A stretch of DNA of 19,219 bases from Collimonas sp. UBA1456 (GCA_002325825.1 DCSW01000097.1:166-19384); one strand, 5' to 3'; positions 1-8,600 are shown, numbered from the stretch's first letter. Translations and numbers: made by a program. The notes: a model not told the origin generated them from the sequence alone.

Positions 1-1254
1 CAGAATTTCGTCGGTCTTGGCATCCGCAAGGAATTTCACCATGCCCGAGGTATCGCCCAAGGCACGCGCCCGACCGTTCGCCAAGAACGGGAAAGTGCCA
101 GCCCTGTATGCTACGCCATCCGCCTTCAGCTGTTGTTCTGTCTTGCCGACCCACGCGATTTCCGGCGAAGTATAGATCACCCAAGGAATCGTGTTACAGT
201 TAACATGTCCATGCTGTCCCGCAATACGCTCTGCGACCGCAACGCCCTCTTCCTCAGCTTTGTGCGCCAGCATCGGGCCGCGCACCACATCACCGACCGC
301 CCAGACGTTGGGCAGGTTGGTCTTGCAATCGCCATCGACGGCGATAAAACCACGATCGTCCAACTGCAGGCCAACAGCTTTGGCATTCAGGCCAATAGTG
401 TTGGGGGTGCGGCCGATCGAAATGATCAGCTTGTCGAATACAACTTTCTGCGCGGCACCGGCAGCATCAACATACTCGATCGTGACATCATTTTTACTAC
501 TGGTAATAGCGCCGATCTTTACGCCAAGGCTCACCTTCAGACCTTGCTTGGCGAACAGCTTACCAGCCTCCTTGGCGATCTGCTCGTCGACGGCACCGAG
601 GAAAGTCGGCAACGCTTCCAGCACGCTGACTTCAGAGCCCAGACGGCGCCAGACGCTACCCATTTCGAGGCCGATCACACCGGCGCCGATCACTCCCAAT
701 CTAGCCGGCACCGCGTCAATTGTCAGTGCGCCGGCATTCGATAGAATCAGTTCCTCATCGAACGGCGTGCCCGGCAGTTCGCGTGCGTTGGAGCCGGTTG
801 CTAAAACGATATGCTTAGCGCTGATAGTTTCTTCAGCAGTGCCAGCAACCTTAATTTCATAGCCGTCGGCATTGCTCTTGACGAACGAACCACGGCCATG
901 AAAAAAGGTAACCTTGTTCTTCTTGAACAGGTACAGGATACCTTCGTTATTCTGTTTGACGACGCCATCCTTGCGCGCCAGCATCTGTCTCAGGTTCAGT
1001 TCCAGATCCTTGACATAAATACCGTGCGCTGCAAACGCATGGCCGGCATGTTCGAAATGCTCAGACGATTGCAACAGTGCCTTCGATGGGATGCAACCAA
1101 CATTGGTGCAAGTGCCGCCAAGTGCAGGACCGTTCTTGGCATTTTTCCACTCATCAATACATGCCGTACTAAAACCTAACTGTGCGGCGCGAATTGCTGC
1201 GATATAACCGCCGGGACCGCCACCGATCACTACGACATCAAATTGCTTGCTCAT
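1..1254 (-). CDS. lpdA: Dihydrolipoyl dehydrogenase (E3 of 2-oxoglutarate dehydrogenase), 3' end cut by window
   Basis: This is the FAD-dependent E3 subunit, which reoxidises the dihydrolipoyl group of the OdhB protein and passes electrons to NAD+. The first 418 residues are in the window. The reading frame is open at base 1, and the family is usually about 470-480 residues, so the C-terminal dimerisation domain with the catalytic His-Glu pair lies outside. Visible motifs are the FAD Rossmann motif GGGPGG (residues 11-16), the redox-active disulfide in GGTCTNVGCIPSK (C49 and C54), the NAD-binding motif GAGVIGLEMG (190-199) and the second FAD motif ending AVGDV (319-323). The start ATG has a weak GGAAGGATGGAA-type leader. 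It is the last gene of the odhA-odhB-lpdA set, 214 bp after odhB, and that gap contains three inverted repeats. Confidence 0.95.
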   Translation of the reverse strand, partial: MSKQFDVVVIGGGPGGYIAAIRAAQLGFSTACIDEWKNAKNGPALGGTCTNVGCIPSKALLQSSEHFEHAGHAFAAHGIYVKDLELNLRQMLARKDGVVKQNNEGILYLFKKNKVTFFHGRGSFVKSNADGYEIKVAGTAEETISAKHIVLATGSNARELPGTPFDEELILSNAGALTIDAVPARLGVIGAGVIGLEMGSVWRRLGSEVSVLEALPTFLGAVDEQIAKEAGKLFAKQGLKVSLGVKIGAITSSKNDVTIEYVDAAGAAQKVVFDKLIISIGRTPNTIGLNAKAVGLQLDDRGFIAVDGDCKTNLPNVWAVGDVVRGPMLAHKAEEEGVAVAERIAGQHGHVNCNTIPWVIYTSPEIAWVGKTEQQLKADGVAYRAGTFPFLANGRARALGDTSGMVKFLADAKTDEIL

Positions 1255-1298
1255 TTCCATCCTTCCAGTTATTGCCTTGCAAATATATGCCGACTTAT

Positions 1299-1328
1299 CC
1301 GACCTGAATCGTTGTTGATTCAGGTCGG
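1299..1328. repeat. Perfect 12-bp inverted repeat, 6-nt loop
   Basis: CCGACCTGAATC (1299-1310) is followed by a 6-nt loop and its exact reverse complement (1317-1328). It lies in the odhB-lpdA gap, 45 bp upstream of the lpdA start. No T-run follows on the minus strand, so it does not look like an intrinsic terminator. It could be an mRNA-stabilising or attenuating hairpin, or part of a dispersed palindromic element. A small hairpin AGCGCC-AA-GGCGCT follows at 1333-1346. Confidence 0.75.
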
Positions 1329-1388
1329 CCGCAGCGCCAAGGCGCTCCTCAATTAACTGAGTGGTCTTACGCATAGCCACTTAAACGA

Positions 1389-1448
1389 CGCGCCCTGCTC
1401 TATTCTCCGCTCCGCCAAATGCTGGATCGAGAAATAGAGCAAGGCGCG
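1389..1448. repeat. Long inverted repeat downstream of odhB
   Basis: The arms 1389-1404 (CGCGCCCTGCTCTATT) and 1433-1448 pair over 16 positions with one mismatch. The loop is 28 nt, with a short CTC/GAG extension inside. It begins 20 bp beyond the odhB stop codon. There is no T-tract on the minus strand, so a role in mRNA 3'-end protection or a REP-like repeat unit is more likely than Rho-independent termination. That assignment is inference. Confidence 0.65.
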
Positions 1449-1468
1449 CTCGCTGTGCGAATTAACGC

Positions 1469-2731
1469 TTACAGATCCAGCAACAGGCGGGCTGGGTCTT
1501 CCAGCGCTTCTTTCATTACAACCAGCGCCAACACTGCTTCACGGCCGTCGATGATACGGTGATCGTAGGACATCGCCAGATAGTTTATCGGACGCACCAC
1601 GACCTGACCGTTTTCAACCACTGCGCGGTCCTTGGTCGCATGCACGCCAAGGATTGCGGATTGCGGTGGGTTAATGATCGGCGTCGATAGCATCGAACCG
1701 AAAGTACCACCGTTGGAGATCGAGAAAGTACCTCCAGTTAGGTCGTTCAAGGTCAGCTTTCCGTCCTTGGCCTTGGCTCCGAATTCGCCGATCTTCTTTT
1801 CGATGTCGGCGATCGACATCTGATCCGCATCACGCAACACCGGCACCACCAGACCGCGCGGCGAACCGACTGCAATACCAATATCGAAATAACCGTTATA
1901 TACGATATCGTTACCATCGACAGATGCATTAACGATCGGGTACTTCTTCAGCGCAGCAACTGCCGCCTTGACGAAGAACGACATGAAGCCCAGTTTGACG
2001 CTGTGCTCTTTTTCGAACTTATCTTTGTACTTCGTGCGTAGGTCGATGACCGGCTGCATATTGACTTCATTGAATGTCGTCAGGATGACGTTAGTCGATT
2101 GCGAGTATACCAAGCGCTCGGCGATACGGGCACGCAAGCGGCTCATCGGCACGCGCTCTTCTGGACGATCATCCAGGTTAGCTTTGGTTTGTGCGGCGGC
2201 TTGTTGCAGAGCTGGCTTCACAGCTATCCGACCCAATGGCGCAGGTGTCGGCGCTGCCTTGTTGGCTATCGCGCCGAGGGCATCGCCCTTGGTCACGCGG
2301 CCATTTTTGCCGCTGCCGGCGACCTGCGAAGTCGACAGATTATTTTCCGCCAGCAGTTTCGCTGCGGCCGGCATCGCGATAACCGCAGCCGAATGCGATT
2401 GCAATTCAGACGCAGCGACCGGTGTCGATGCATGGCCGACTTGCGGCACAGGTACTGCCTCTACTTCCATCGAGCTTACCTTGGTCGAAGCATCGATATC
2501 GATAACCGCAATCACTTCATCGGCCACCACGGTGCTGCCGTCGGTCTTGATCAATTGCACAATGATGCCGTCGGCTGGCGCCGGCAATTCCAGTACCACT
2601 TTATCTGTTTCGATGTCGATCAGGTTTTCATCGCACTTGACCGCATCACCAATTTTTTTATGCCAGGTCAACAAAGTCGCTTCGGCGACGGATTCCGACA
2701 ATTGCGGAACTTTTACTGCAAGAAGTGCCAT
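1469..2731 (-). CDS. odhB: Dihydrolipoyllysine-residue succinyltransferase (E2 of 2-oxoglutarate dehydrogenase)
   Basis: This is the core E2 subunit of the 2-oxoglutarate dehydrogenase complex, also named SucB. It moves the succinyl group from lipoate to CoA. The 420-residue length is normal. The lipoyl domain covers residues 1-78 with the lipoylated lysine K44 in ETDKVVLEL. An Ala/Pro/Val-rich linker follows, then the peripheral subunit-binding domain (about 117-155, with VAGSGKNGRVTKGD). The catalytic acyltransferase domain begins near 190 and ends with the active-site motif SYDHRIIDGREA, where H391 and D395 are the expected catalytic pair. The start ATG is supported by a perfect GGAGG five bases upstream (2737-2741). 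It follows odhA by 95 bp on the same strand and is probably co-transcribed with it. Confidence 0.97.
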   Translation of the reverse strand: MALLAVKVPQLSESVAEATLLTWHKKIGDAVKCDENLIDIETDKVVLELPAPADGIIVQLIKTDGSTVVADEVIAVIDIDASTKVSSMEVEAVPVPQVGHASTPVAASELQSHSAAVIAMPAAAKLLAENNLSTSQVAGSGKNGRVTKGDALGAIANKAAPTPAPLGRIAVKPALQQAAAQTKANLDDRPEERVPMSRLRARIAERLVYSQSTNVILTTFNEVNMQPVIDLRTKYKDKFEKEHSVKLGFMSFFVKAAVAALKKYPIVNASVDGNDIVYNGYFDIGIAVGSPRGLVVPVLRDADQMSIADIEKKIGEFGAKAKDGKLTLNDLTGGTFSISNGGTFGSMLSTPIINPPQSAILGVHATKDRAVVENGQVVVRPINYLAMSYDHRIIDGREAVLALVVMKEALEDPARLLLDL

Positions 2732-2826
2732 TTAATCCTCCGATATTTCATGATTGCGAGACAACATTTAAGAGACGCAATAGCGCAGCGAATTACCCTG
2801 TTACCAACTGATTTAAAAGACATCGA

Positions 2827-5682
2827 TTATTTCGTCAGAACAAAGCCTTTGAGTTTGGAAAATGCCATATCCAGCAACGTTTTTTGCTGTGCATAGTGCT
2901 TGTCATAGTAACCCACGGCAGGCGATGCGCTGGCTGGACGGCCGGAATATGCCAGCTTTTGACCTTCGTCCAGATTTTCAAAAATGTTGTGCTGAATCTG
3001 CAGCCATGCGCCCTGGTTTTGCGGCTCATCCTGCGCCCAAACCAGTTCGATGAAGTTCGAGAACTGCTTCAGTTCGGCAGCGAACGCCTTATACGGGAAT
3101 GGATACAATTGCTCCAGACGAATAATAGCTACATCTGTCTGACCGCGATCTTTACGTGCATTGACCAGGTCGTAATAAACCTTGCCAGAGCAAGCGATGA
3201 CGCGCTTGACTTTCTTGACATCGACCTTGTCATCAACTTCGCCGATCACAGTCTGGAAGCTACCCTTGCTGAAGTCGGACAATGGCGAACCAGCATCCTT
3301 GTTACGCAACAGCGACTTCGGCGTCATGATTATCAGCGGTTTTCGAAACAAGCGAATAATCTGGCGACGCAGTAGATGAAAAATCTGCGCTGCGGTGGTC
3401 GGCTGCACCACTTGCATGTTGTTATCAGCGCACAGTTGCAAATAACGTTCCAGGCGTGCCGACGAGTGCTCTGGACCTTGGCCTTCGTAACCGTGCGGCA
3501 GCATCATGACCAGGCCAGAAGCGCGCCCCCACTTCACTTCGCCGGAGCTGATGAACTGGTCGATCACGACTTGCGCGCCGTTGGCGAAATCGCCGAATTG
3601 CGCTTCCCAGATGGTCAATGTGTTTGGTTCTGCTGTGGAGTAGCCGTATTCGAAACCAAGCACCGCTTCTTCCGACAAGACCGAGTCGATCACCTTAAAC
3701 GGCGCCTGCTTCTCGGAAATGTTTTGTAATGGAATATAATTGCCGTCATCCCAACGCTCACGATTTTGATCGTGCAGCACCGCGTGACGATGGACGAACG
3801 TGCCGCGACCAGCATCCTGGCCGGTCAGGCGGACCGCGTAGCCCGACGATACCAACGAAGCATAAGCCAGATGCTCGCCCATACCCCAATCAAGATTGCG
3901 TTCGCCACGGCCCATTGCAGCGCGGTCGATCAATACTTTCTCGACCAATGCGTGAAGCTTGAAGTCATCCGGTACGGTGACGATGCGACTGGCCAAACGT
4001 TTCAGTTCGGTGGCCGGTACCGCTGTATCGGCGGCATCAGTCCACTTGCGATTCAGGAACGGCAACCAATCGACTGCGTACTTACTCTTGAAATTGTAGA
4101 TCACCGGGTCGATGATGTGCTTACCTGCATCCATTGCATCGCGAAAGGCCTTGACCATTTCATCGCCCTCATCCGCAGTGATGGTGCCTTGCGCAACCAG
4201 CTTGTCGGCGTACAACTTACGAGTGCCTGGATGCTGGCCGATCTTCTTGTACATCAGTGGCTGCGTCAGCGCTGGCGTATCTTGCTCATTGTGGCCCAGC
4301 TTACGGAAGCAGATGATATCGACGACGATATCCTTCTTGAATTCCATGCGGTAGTCGAGCGCAATCTGCGTCGCGAACACCACCGCTTCTGGATCATCGC
4401 CGTTGACGTGTAACACCGGCGCTTCGATCATCTTGACCACGTCCGAGCAATACAGCGTGGAACGAGAATCACGCGGATCGGAAGTGGTAAAGCCAATCTG
4501 GTTGTTGATCACGATATGCACGGTGCCGCTAGTGCCGTAACCACGTGTTTGCGCCAGATTGAGGGTCTCCATCACGACGCCCTGGCCAGCAAATGCAGCA
4601 TCGCCGTGCACCAGAATCGGCAGCACTTGCGAGCCGTCACTATCACCGCGGCGTTCCATACGGGCCTTGACCGAACCTTCAACCACTGGATTGACAATTT
4701 CCAAATGCGAGGGGTTGAACGCCAGCGACAGATGCACCGGTCCGCCAGGGCTGGTAATGTCGGACGAAAAACCTTGGTGATACTTGACGTCACCGGCCGG
4801 CAGGTCGTCGACGTGCTTGCCTTCGAACTCGGCAAACAACTCTTGCGGCATCTTGCCAAGGATGTTAACCAACACGTTCAAACGACCGCGATGGGCCATG
4901 CCGATCACGATTTCCTGAATGCCTTTTTCACCGGCGCGCTGGATGGTTTCATCCAGGGCTACAATGAAACTTTCACCGCCTTCCAGCGAGAAGCGCTTCT
5001 GGCCGACATAACGTGTATGCAGGTAACTCTCCAGGCCTTTAGCAGCAGTCAGGCGGTCAAGGATATGTTTCTTCTTTTCTGCCGTGAATACCGACGCCGC
5101 GCGGGTCGACTCCAGGCGTTCTTGCATCCAGCATTTTTCGATCGGATCGCTGATGTACATGTACTCAGTACCGATCGAACGGCAATAGGTCTCGCGCAAC
5201 GAGTTCAGCAAGTCGCGCAGGGACGCCATCTCATGACCGAAATAGGTGTTGCTGATGTTGAACACGATGTCCATGTCGGCATCGGTGAAGCCATAGAAAC
5301 TCGGCTCCAGTTCCGGCAGCGCGGAACGTTCTTGGCGTTGCAGCGGGTCCAGATTGGCCCAGCGTGAACCCAGATAGCGGTAGGCAGCGATCAATTGCGT
5401 TACAGCAATTCTCTTGAAGCCCATTTCGGCATCAACTGAAGCAGAGATGGTGCGGATCGGGCCTTGCTTAGCAAGCTCGGCGAACGAGGCAATAACGGAT
5501 GCGTGGCCGACGTCAGGCTTATCTGAGCCATCGACTGCAGGTACATGCTGCATGGCGTCGAAATAAGCGCGCCAGTTGTCGGCAACTGAACCGGGATTGT
5601 CGAGGTATGACTCGTACAGTTCTTCAATGTACGGTGCATTACCTCCGAAGAGGTAAGAATTAGAGCGGTATTGTTGCATCAT
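2827..5682 (-). CDS. odhA: 2-oxoglutarate dehydrogenase E1 component
   Basis: This is the thiamine-diphosphate-dependent E1 subunit (SucA/OdhA), which decarboxylates 2-oxoglutarate and succinylates the OdhB lipoyl group. The protein is 951 residues, normal for the family. Seen motifs are the N-terminal E2-binding stretch (NSYLFGGNAPYIEELYE), the active-site region MAHRGRLNVL (about 262-271), the ThDP/Mg motif GDAAFAGQG through NNQIGF (about 360-397), and the C-terminal transketolase-like pyrimidine domain with MMLPHGYEGQGPEHSSAR. A GTG nine bases upstream (5691) is also in frame. I prefer the ATG at 5682 because AAAGGTGA lies at the right distance for it and not for the GTG, and because relatives begin MMQQY. 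Its structured leader is listed separately. Confidence 0.97.
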   Translation of the reverse strand: MMQQYRSNSYLFGGNAPYIEELYESYLDNPGSVADNWRAYFDAMQHVPAVDGSDKPDVGHASVIASFAELAKQGPIRTISASVDAEMGFKRIAVTQLIAAYRYLGSRWANLDPLQRQERSALPELEPSFYGFTDADMDIVFNISNTYFGHEMASLRDLLNSLRETYCRSIGTEYMYISDPIEKCWMQERLESTRAASVFTAEKKKHILDRLTAAKGLESYLHTRYVGQKRFSLEGGESFIVALDETIQRAGEKGIQEIVIGMAHRGRLNVLVNILGKMPQELFAEFEGKHVDDLPAGDVKYHQGFSSDITSPGGPVHLSLAFNPSHLEIVNPVVEGSVKARMERRGDSDGSQVLPILVHGDAAFAGQGVVMETLNLAQTRGYGTSGTVHIVINNQIGFTTSDPRDSRSTLYCSDVVKMIEAPVLHVNGDDPEAVVFATQIALDYRMEFKKDIVVDIICFRKLGHNEQDTPALTQPLMYKKIGQHPGTRKLYADKLVAQGTITADEGDEMVKAFRDAMDAGKHIIDPVIYNFKSKYAVDWLPFLNRKWTDAADTAVPATELKRLASRIVTVPDDFKLHALVEKVLIDRAAMGRGERNLDWGMGEHLAYASLVSSGYAVRLTGQDAGRGTFVHRHAVLHDQNRERWDDGNYIPLQNISEKQAPFKVIDSVLSEEAVLGFEYGYSTAEPNTLTIWEAQFGDFANGAQVVIDQFISSGEVKWGRASGLVMMLPHGYEGQGPEHSSARLERYLQLCADNNMQVVQPTTAAQIFHLLRRQIIRLFRKPLIIMTPKSLLRNKDAGSPLSDFSKGSFQTVIGEVDDKVDVKKVKRVIACSGKVYYDLVNARKDRGQTDVAIIRLEQLYPFPYKAFAAELKQFSNFIELVWAQDEPQNQGAWLQIQHNIFENLDEGQKLAYSGRPASASPAVGYYDKHYAQQKTLLDMAFSKLKGFVLTK

Positions 5683-5765
5683 TTTGCTCACCTTTCTTCG
5701 CTTTTCGCGAGATTAGCGGATTAACATAACCTTTCGCGACACGGCCTGATCGGTTCGCGGATTGC
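5683..5765 (-). ncRNA. Candidate sucA-type RNA leader upstream of odhA
   Basis: The roughly 80 nt before the odhA start are GC-rich and can fold on the minus strand. CGCGA (5755-5759) can pair with TCGCG (5735-5739), and TCGC-GAAAA-GCGA forms a small hairpin just before the ribosome-binding sequence AAAGGTGAG. The sucA RNA motif is a known conserved cis-regulatory structure found upstream of sucA in Burkholderiales, with a stem overlapping the Shine-Dalgarno sequence. The position and organism fit. I could not test the covariance model, so the assignment rests on context and rough pairing. Confidence 0.4.
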
Positions 5766-6007
5766 ATATCAAGTTGTGGGGAAGGGCTCTATTTTTACAG
5801 TATTCTTTTTACTACTATTTCCAATTCGGGTATTTCCATGCCTGTCCTTCAAAACATGCTTGTCGCTTGCATGCCTTTTCTACAATCGAGTAAGCGGACT
5901 TCTCTGCCCAGAATCGTACCAACATAGACAAAGTCCGCCAGAGCACGAATGTCCATTCTACTCACTCCAACTCGATAAGGAGTAGGAGCTATAGCATAAC
6001 CTGCAGA
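5766..6007. other. Intergenic stretch between the odhA leader and the gltA 3' hairpin
   Basis: I see no coding sequence here. The odhA promoter should lie in this stretch on the minus strand. The best I can offer is a weak TTGGAA (-35-like) with TACTGT 16 bp on, inside the AT-rich part near 5795-5825, which is not convincing. A short inverted pair CTACTC/GAGTAG occurs near 5959-5986. No confident regulatory site can be named. Confidence 0.3.
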
Positions 6008-6047
6008 AACATAGACAGTGAATGCATCGATTCGCTGTCTATGTTTT
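6008..6047 (-). terminator. Strong hairpin downstream of gltA, likely transcription terminator
   Basis: Arms 6008-6024 and 6031-6047 pair over 17 bp with one G-T wobble and a 6-nt loop. The stem begins with AAA and ends with TTT, so it can act in both directions; on the plus strand the run is TTTTATT. It lies 37 bp past the gltA stop codon on the minus strand and separates the sdh-gltA genes from odhA. It fits an intrinsic terminator, although the minus-strand T-tract is only three bases. Confidence 0.65.
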
Positions 6048-6084
6048 ATTGAGATATCAACAAACGCTGCTTATAGATGCCGGA

Positions 6085-7383
6085 TCAACCGCGCTTGTCG
6101 ATTGCAGGCACGTCACGCGCTGGCGAACCAACGAACAACTGACGTGGACGGCCGATCTTTTGTTCGGGGTCGGAAATCATTTCGCTCCATTGCGCGATCC
6201 AGCCGACAGTACGCGCCATGGCGAAGATGCCGGTGAACAGCGAGGGTGGGATACCCAACGCTGATTGAACAATGCCAGAATAGAAGTCGACGTTCGGATA
6301 AAGTTTGCGGGAAACGAAGTATTCGTCTTCCAACGCCACTCTTTCTAGCGTCATCGCCAACTTGAACAATGGATCGTCGTGCAGCCCCAGTTCGTTCAGG
6401 ACTTCATAGCAGGTCTCGCGCATCAGCTTGGCGCGCGGGTCGAAATTCTTGTAGACGCGATGACCGAAGCCCATCAGCTTAATGCCAGAGTTCTTGTCTT
6501 TCACCTTGGCGATAAACTCAGGGATCTTGTCGACTGTGCCGACTTTCTTGAGCATGTTCAGTGCCGCTTCGTTGGCGCCACCATGTGCTGGGCCCCACAG
6601 ACAAGCAATGCCGGCAGCGATACAGGCAAATGGATTGGCACCACTCGAACCAGCCAGGCGCACGGTCGATGTCGAAGCGTTTTGCTCGTGGTCGGCATGC
6701 AGGGTCAGGATGCGGTCCAGTGCGCGCACCAGTACGTCGTTGATCTTGTACTCCTCGCACGGGGTCGAGAACATCATGTGCATGAAATTGGCACTGTATG
6801 ACAGTTCGTTACGTGGGTACACGAACGGCTGACCGACGTTGTACTTGTATGTCATTGCAACCAGAGTCGGCAACTTAGCGATCAGACGGATGGCCTCGCG
6901 ATGGCGCGGATCGGTGATGTCGAGAGAGTCATGGTAGAACGACGATAACGCGCCGACAGTGCCGACCAGAACGGCCATCGGATGCGCATCGCGGCGGAAA
7001 CCTCGGAAGAAGAATTGCATCTGCTCGTGGACCATGGTGTGCTGGGTCACGGTGGCTTCGAATTTTTTCTTCTCGGCCGCAGTCGGCAGTTCGCCGTTGA
7101 GTAACAGATAGCAAGTTTCCAGGAAATCGCAATTGACCGCCAACTGCTCGATCGGGTAGCCGCGGTAGAGTAATTCGCCCTTGTCACCATCGATGTAAGT
7201 GATCGACGAATTACATGCCGCCGTCGACATGAAACCGGGATCGTAAGTGAATTTTCCGGTCGCGCCGTACAGCTTACGAATATCGATGACTTCCGAGCCG
7301 GCAGAGCCCTTGTAAATCGGAAATTCTACGGATGGGCTGCCATCAGAAAACGATAGCGTGGCTTTTGTATCAGCGGTGGTCAT
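6085..7383 (-). CDS. gltA: Citrate synthase (type II, hexameric)
   Basis: Condenses acetyl-CoA with oxaloacetate to citrate, the entry step of the TCA cycle. The protein is 432 residues, the usual length of the NADH-sensitive Gram-negative type. The catalytic residues are present: H267 in LWGPAHGGANEA, H308 in MGFGHRVYKNFDPRA and D366 in NVDFYSG. Also visible is the N-terminal small domain with FTYDPGFMSTAACNSSITYIDG. A TTG six codons upstream (7401) is in frame. I chose the ATG at 7383 because GAGGGA sits 7-12 bases before it. It follows sdhE by 116 bp on the same strand, an arrangement common in Burkholderiales, and ends just before a strong hairpin. Confidence 0.97.
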   Translation of the reverse strand: MTTADTKATLSFSDGSPSVEFPIYKGSAGSEVIDIRKLYGATGKFTYDPGFMSTAACNSSITYIDGDKGELLYRGYPIEQLAVNCDFLETCYLLLNGELPTAAEKKKFEATVTQHTMVHEQMQFFFRGFRRDAHPMAVLVGTVGALSSFYHDSLDITDPRHREAIRLIAKLPTLVAMTYKYNVGQPFVYPRNELSYSANFMHMMFSTPCEEYKINDVLVRALDRILTLHADHEQNASTSTVRLAGSSGANPFACIAAGIACLWGPAHGGANEAALNMLKKVGTVDKIPEFIAKVKDKNSGIKLMGFGHRVYKNFDPRAKLMRETCYEVLNELGLHDDPLFKLAMTLERVALEDEYFVSRKLYPNVDFYSGIVQSALGIPPSLFTGIFAMARTVGWIAQWSEMISDPEQKIGRPRQLFVGSPARDVPAIDKRG

Positions 7384-7499
7384 GGCTCTTCCCTCAATCA
7401 AAAGGTGCCTCTAAATTAGAAGACAAAAGACTTATTTACAAGCTGCTCGATATCTACGGCACATGCTGCCAACTTAATGGCTTAAAATAGCATCGTGTT

Positions 7500-7769
7500 T
7501 CAGGCATTGCGCATTCTAGCCAACAGTGCCTGCACATGCGGCAAATCCAGCAAGCCATCCGGCTCTTTACACCCCAGCAGCAGATCCATTAGTTGATTAT
7601 CGGACAGCTCCATCAGACGCGTAAAAGCGTCGACATCGTCATCCGTCATGCTGGTTTCGTGAGCGTCCAGAAACCGGGTCAGTATCAAATCATTTTCGAG
7701 TAGACCGCGCCTCGCACGCCAGCGCAGCCGGGCTCGGTTTGCGGTATCTGCTTGATGAATGATAGGCAT
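7500..7769 (-). CDS. sdhE: FAD assembly factor SdhE (YgfY/Sdh5 family)
   Basis: A small soluble protein of 89 residues that promotes covalent attachment of FAD to SdhA. The diagnostic RGxxE motif is present as RGLLE (residues 21-25), followed by the DLILTRFLD and FTRLMELSDNQLMDLLLG segments typical of the family. An in-frame GTG three codons upstream (7778) would give MVAMPIIH. The ATG at 7769 is preferred because relatives begin close to this point, though the ribosome-binding sequence (AAGTGG) is weak. It sits between sdhB and gltA, next to the genes for its target, which supports the call. Confidence 0.92.
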   Translation of the reverse strand: MPIIHQADTANRARLRWRARRGLLENDLILTRFLDAHETSMTDDDVDAFTRLMELSDNQLMDLLLGCKEPDGLLDLPHVQALLARMRNA

Positions 7770-7835
7770 AGCGACCACTTATTTTAATTGATATCGCTGC
7801 TCGCCGCTGTCAACGAACAGTTCCCCAAATATTAC

Positions 7836-7877
7836 AAAAAACAGGACTGGAAGACCCATGAGTTTTACCGTCCTGTT
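7836..7877 (-). terminator. Intrinsic-terminator-like hairpin between sdhB and sdhE
   Basis: On the minus strand AACAGGAC (7870-7877) pairs with GTCCTGTT (7840-7847), and the right arm runs directly into six T residues (A-run 7836-7841 on the plus strand). It begins ten bases after the sdhB stop. The 22-nt loop is longer than usual, so it may be only a partial terminator that lowers sdhE-gltA expression relative to sdhCDAB. Confidence 0.6.
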
Positions 7878-7886
7878 GCCTCTTTT

Positions 7887-8600
7887 TTACACCGACGGAT
7901 GAACCATCAATTTCTTAATTTTGCCGATCGCTGCATTCGGGTTCAACCCCTTAGGACAAACGTCGACACAGTTCATGATCGAACGGCAACGGAATAGACG
8001 ATACGGATCTTTCAGGTTGTCCAGGCGCGCGTTGGTTGCTTCGTCACGGCTGTCGGCGATGAAGCGATAAGCTTGCAGCAGACCGGCTGGGCCGACGAAT
8101 TTGTCAGGATTCCACCAGAACGACGGACAGGAAGTCGAGCAGCAAGCGCACAGGATGCACTCGTATAGACCATCCAGTTCTTCACGCTGTTCAGGCGATT
8201 GCAGGTGCTCTTTTTCCGGTTGGATGCTGTCGTTAATTAGAAACGGCTTGATCGAATCGTATTGCTTGAAGAATTGCGTCATATCGACGATTAGGTCGCG
8301 GATCACAGGCAGGCCTGGCAACGGCTTAAGTACGATAGGCTCGGTCAGTTCGTTCAGATTGGTGATGCACGCCAGACCGTTTTTGCCATTAATGTTCATC
8401 GCATCGGAACCGCACACGCCTTCACGGCATGAGCGACGCAGCGCCAGCGAATCGTCGACGTCTGCCTTGATACGCTGCAATGCATCGAGCAGCATCTTGT
8501 CGGTTGGCGGCAGTTCCACGGTCAGATCCTGCATGTAAGGCTTGGCATCCTTATCAGGATCGTAGCGGTAGATTTTAAATTTTAAAGTACGTGATGACAT
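7887..8600 (-). CDS. sdhB: Succinate dehydrogenase iron-sulfur subunit
   Basis: Carries electrons from the SdhA flavin to ubiquinone through three iron-sulfur clusters. The protein is 237 residues, normal for the family. The [2Fe-2S] ligands are C58, C63, D66 and C78 in SCREGVCGSDAMNINGKNGLAC; the Asp in third position is also seen in E. coli SdhB. The [4Fe-4S] ligands are C148, C151, C154 and C215, and the [3Fe-4S] ligands C158, C205 and C211. Trp residues W162-W163 lie at the quinone-site position. The start ATG has only a weak AAAGA leader. It lies 166 bp after sdhA, an unusually wide gap for this operon, filled partly by a palindromic element. Confidence 0.97.
   Translation of the reverse strand: MSSRTLKFKIYRYDPDKDAKPYMQDLTVELPPTDKMLLDALQRIKADVDDSLALRRSCREGVCGSDAMNINGKNGLACITNLNELTEPIVLKPLPGLPVIRDLIVDMTQFFKQYDSIKPFLINDSIQPEKEHLQSPEQREELDGLYECILCACCSTSCPSFWWNPDKFVGPAGLLQAYRFIADSRDEATNARLDNLKDPYRLFRCRSIMNCVDVCPKGLNPNAAIGKIKKLMVHPSV

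Noticed and set aside
133..862. Long plus-strand open frames within 133-862 opposite lpdA
   Set aside because: They lie antisense to a clear lpdA frame with FAD and disulfide motifs, lack recognisable domains, and overlap one another in different frames.
1299..1448. CRISPR-like array from the clustered inverted repeats
   Set aside because: The repeats differ in sequence and are not regularly spaced direct repeats.
3766..5367. Plus-strand open frames of up to 283 codons opposite odhA
   Set aside because: They are antisense shadows of the well-conserved odhA coding sequence, with no family resemblance and no ribosome-binding sequence.
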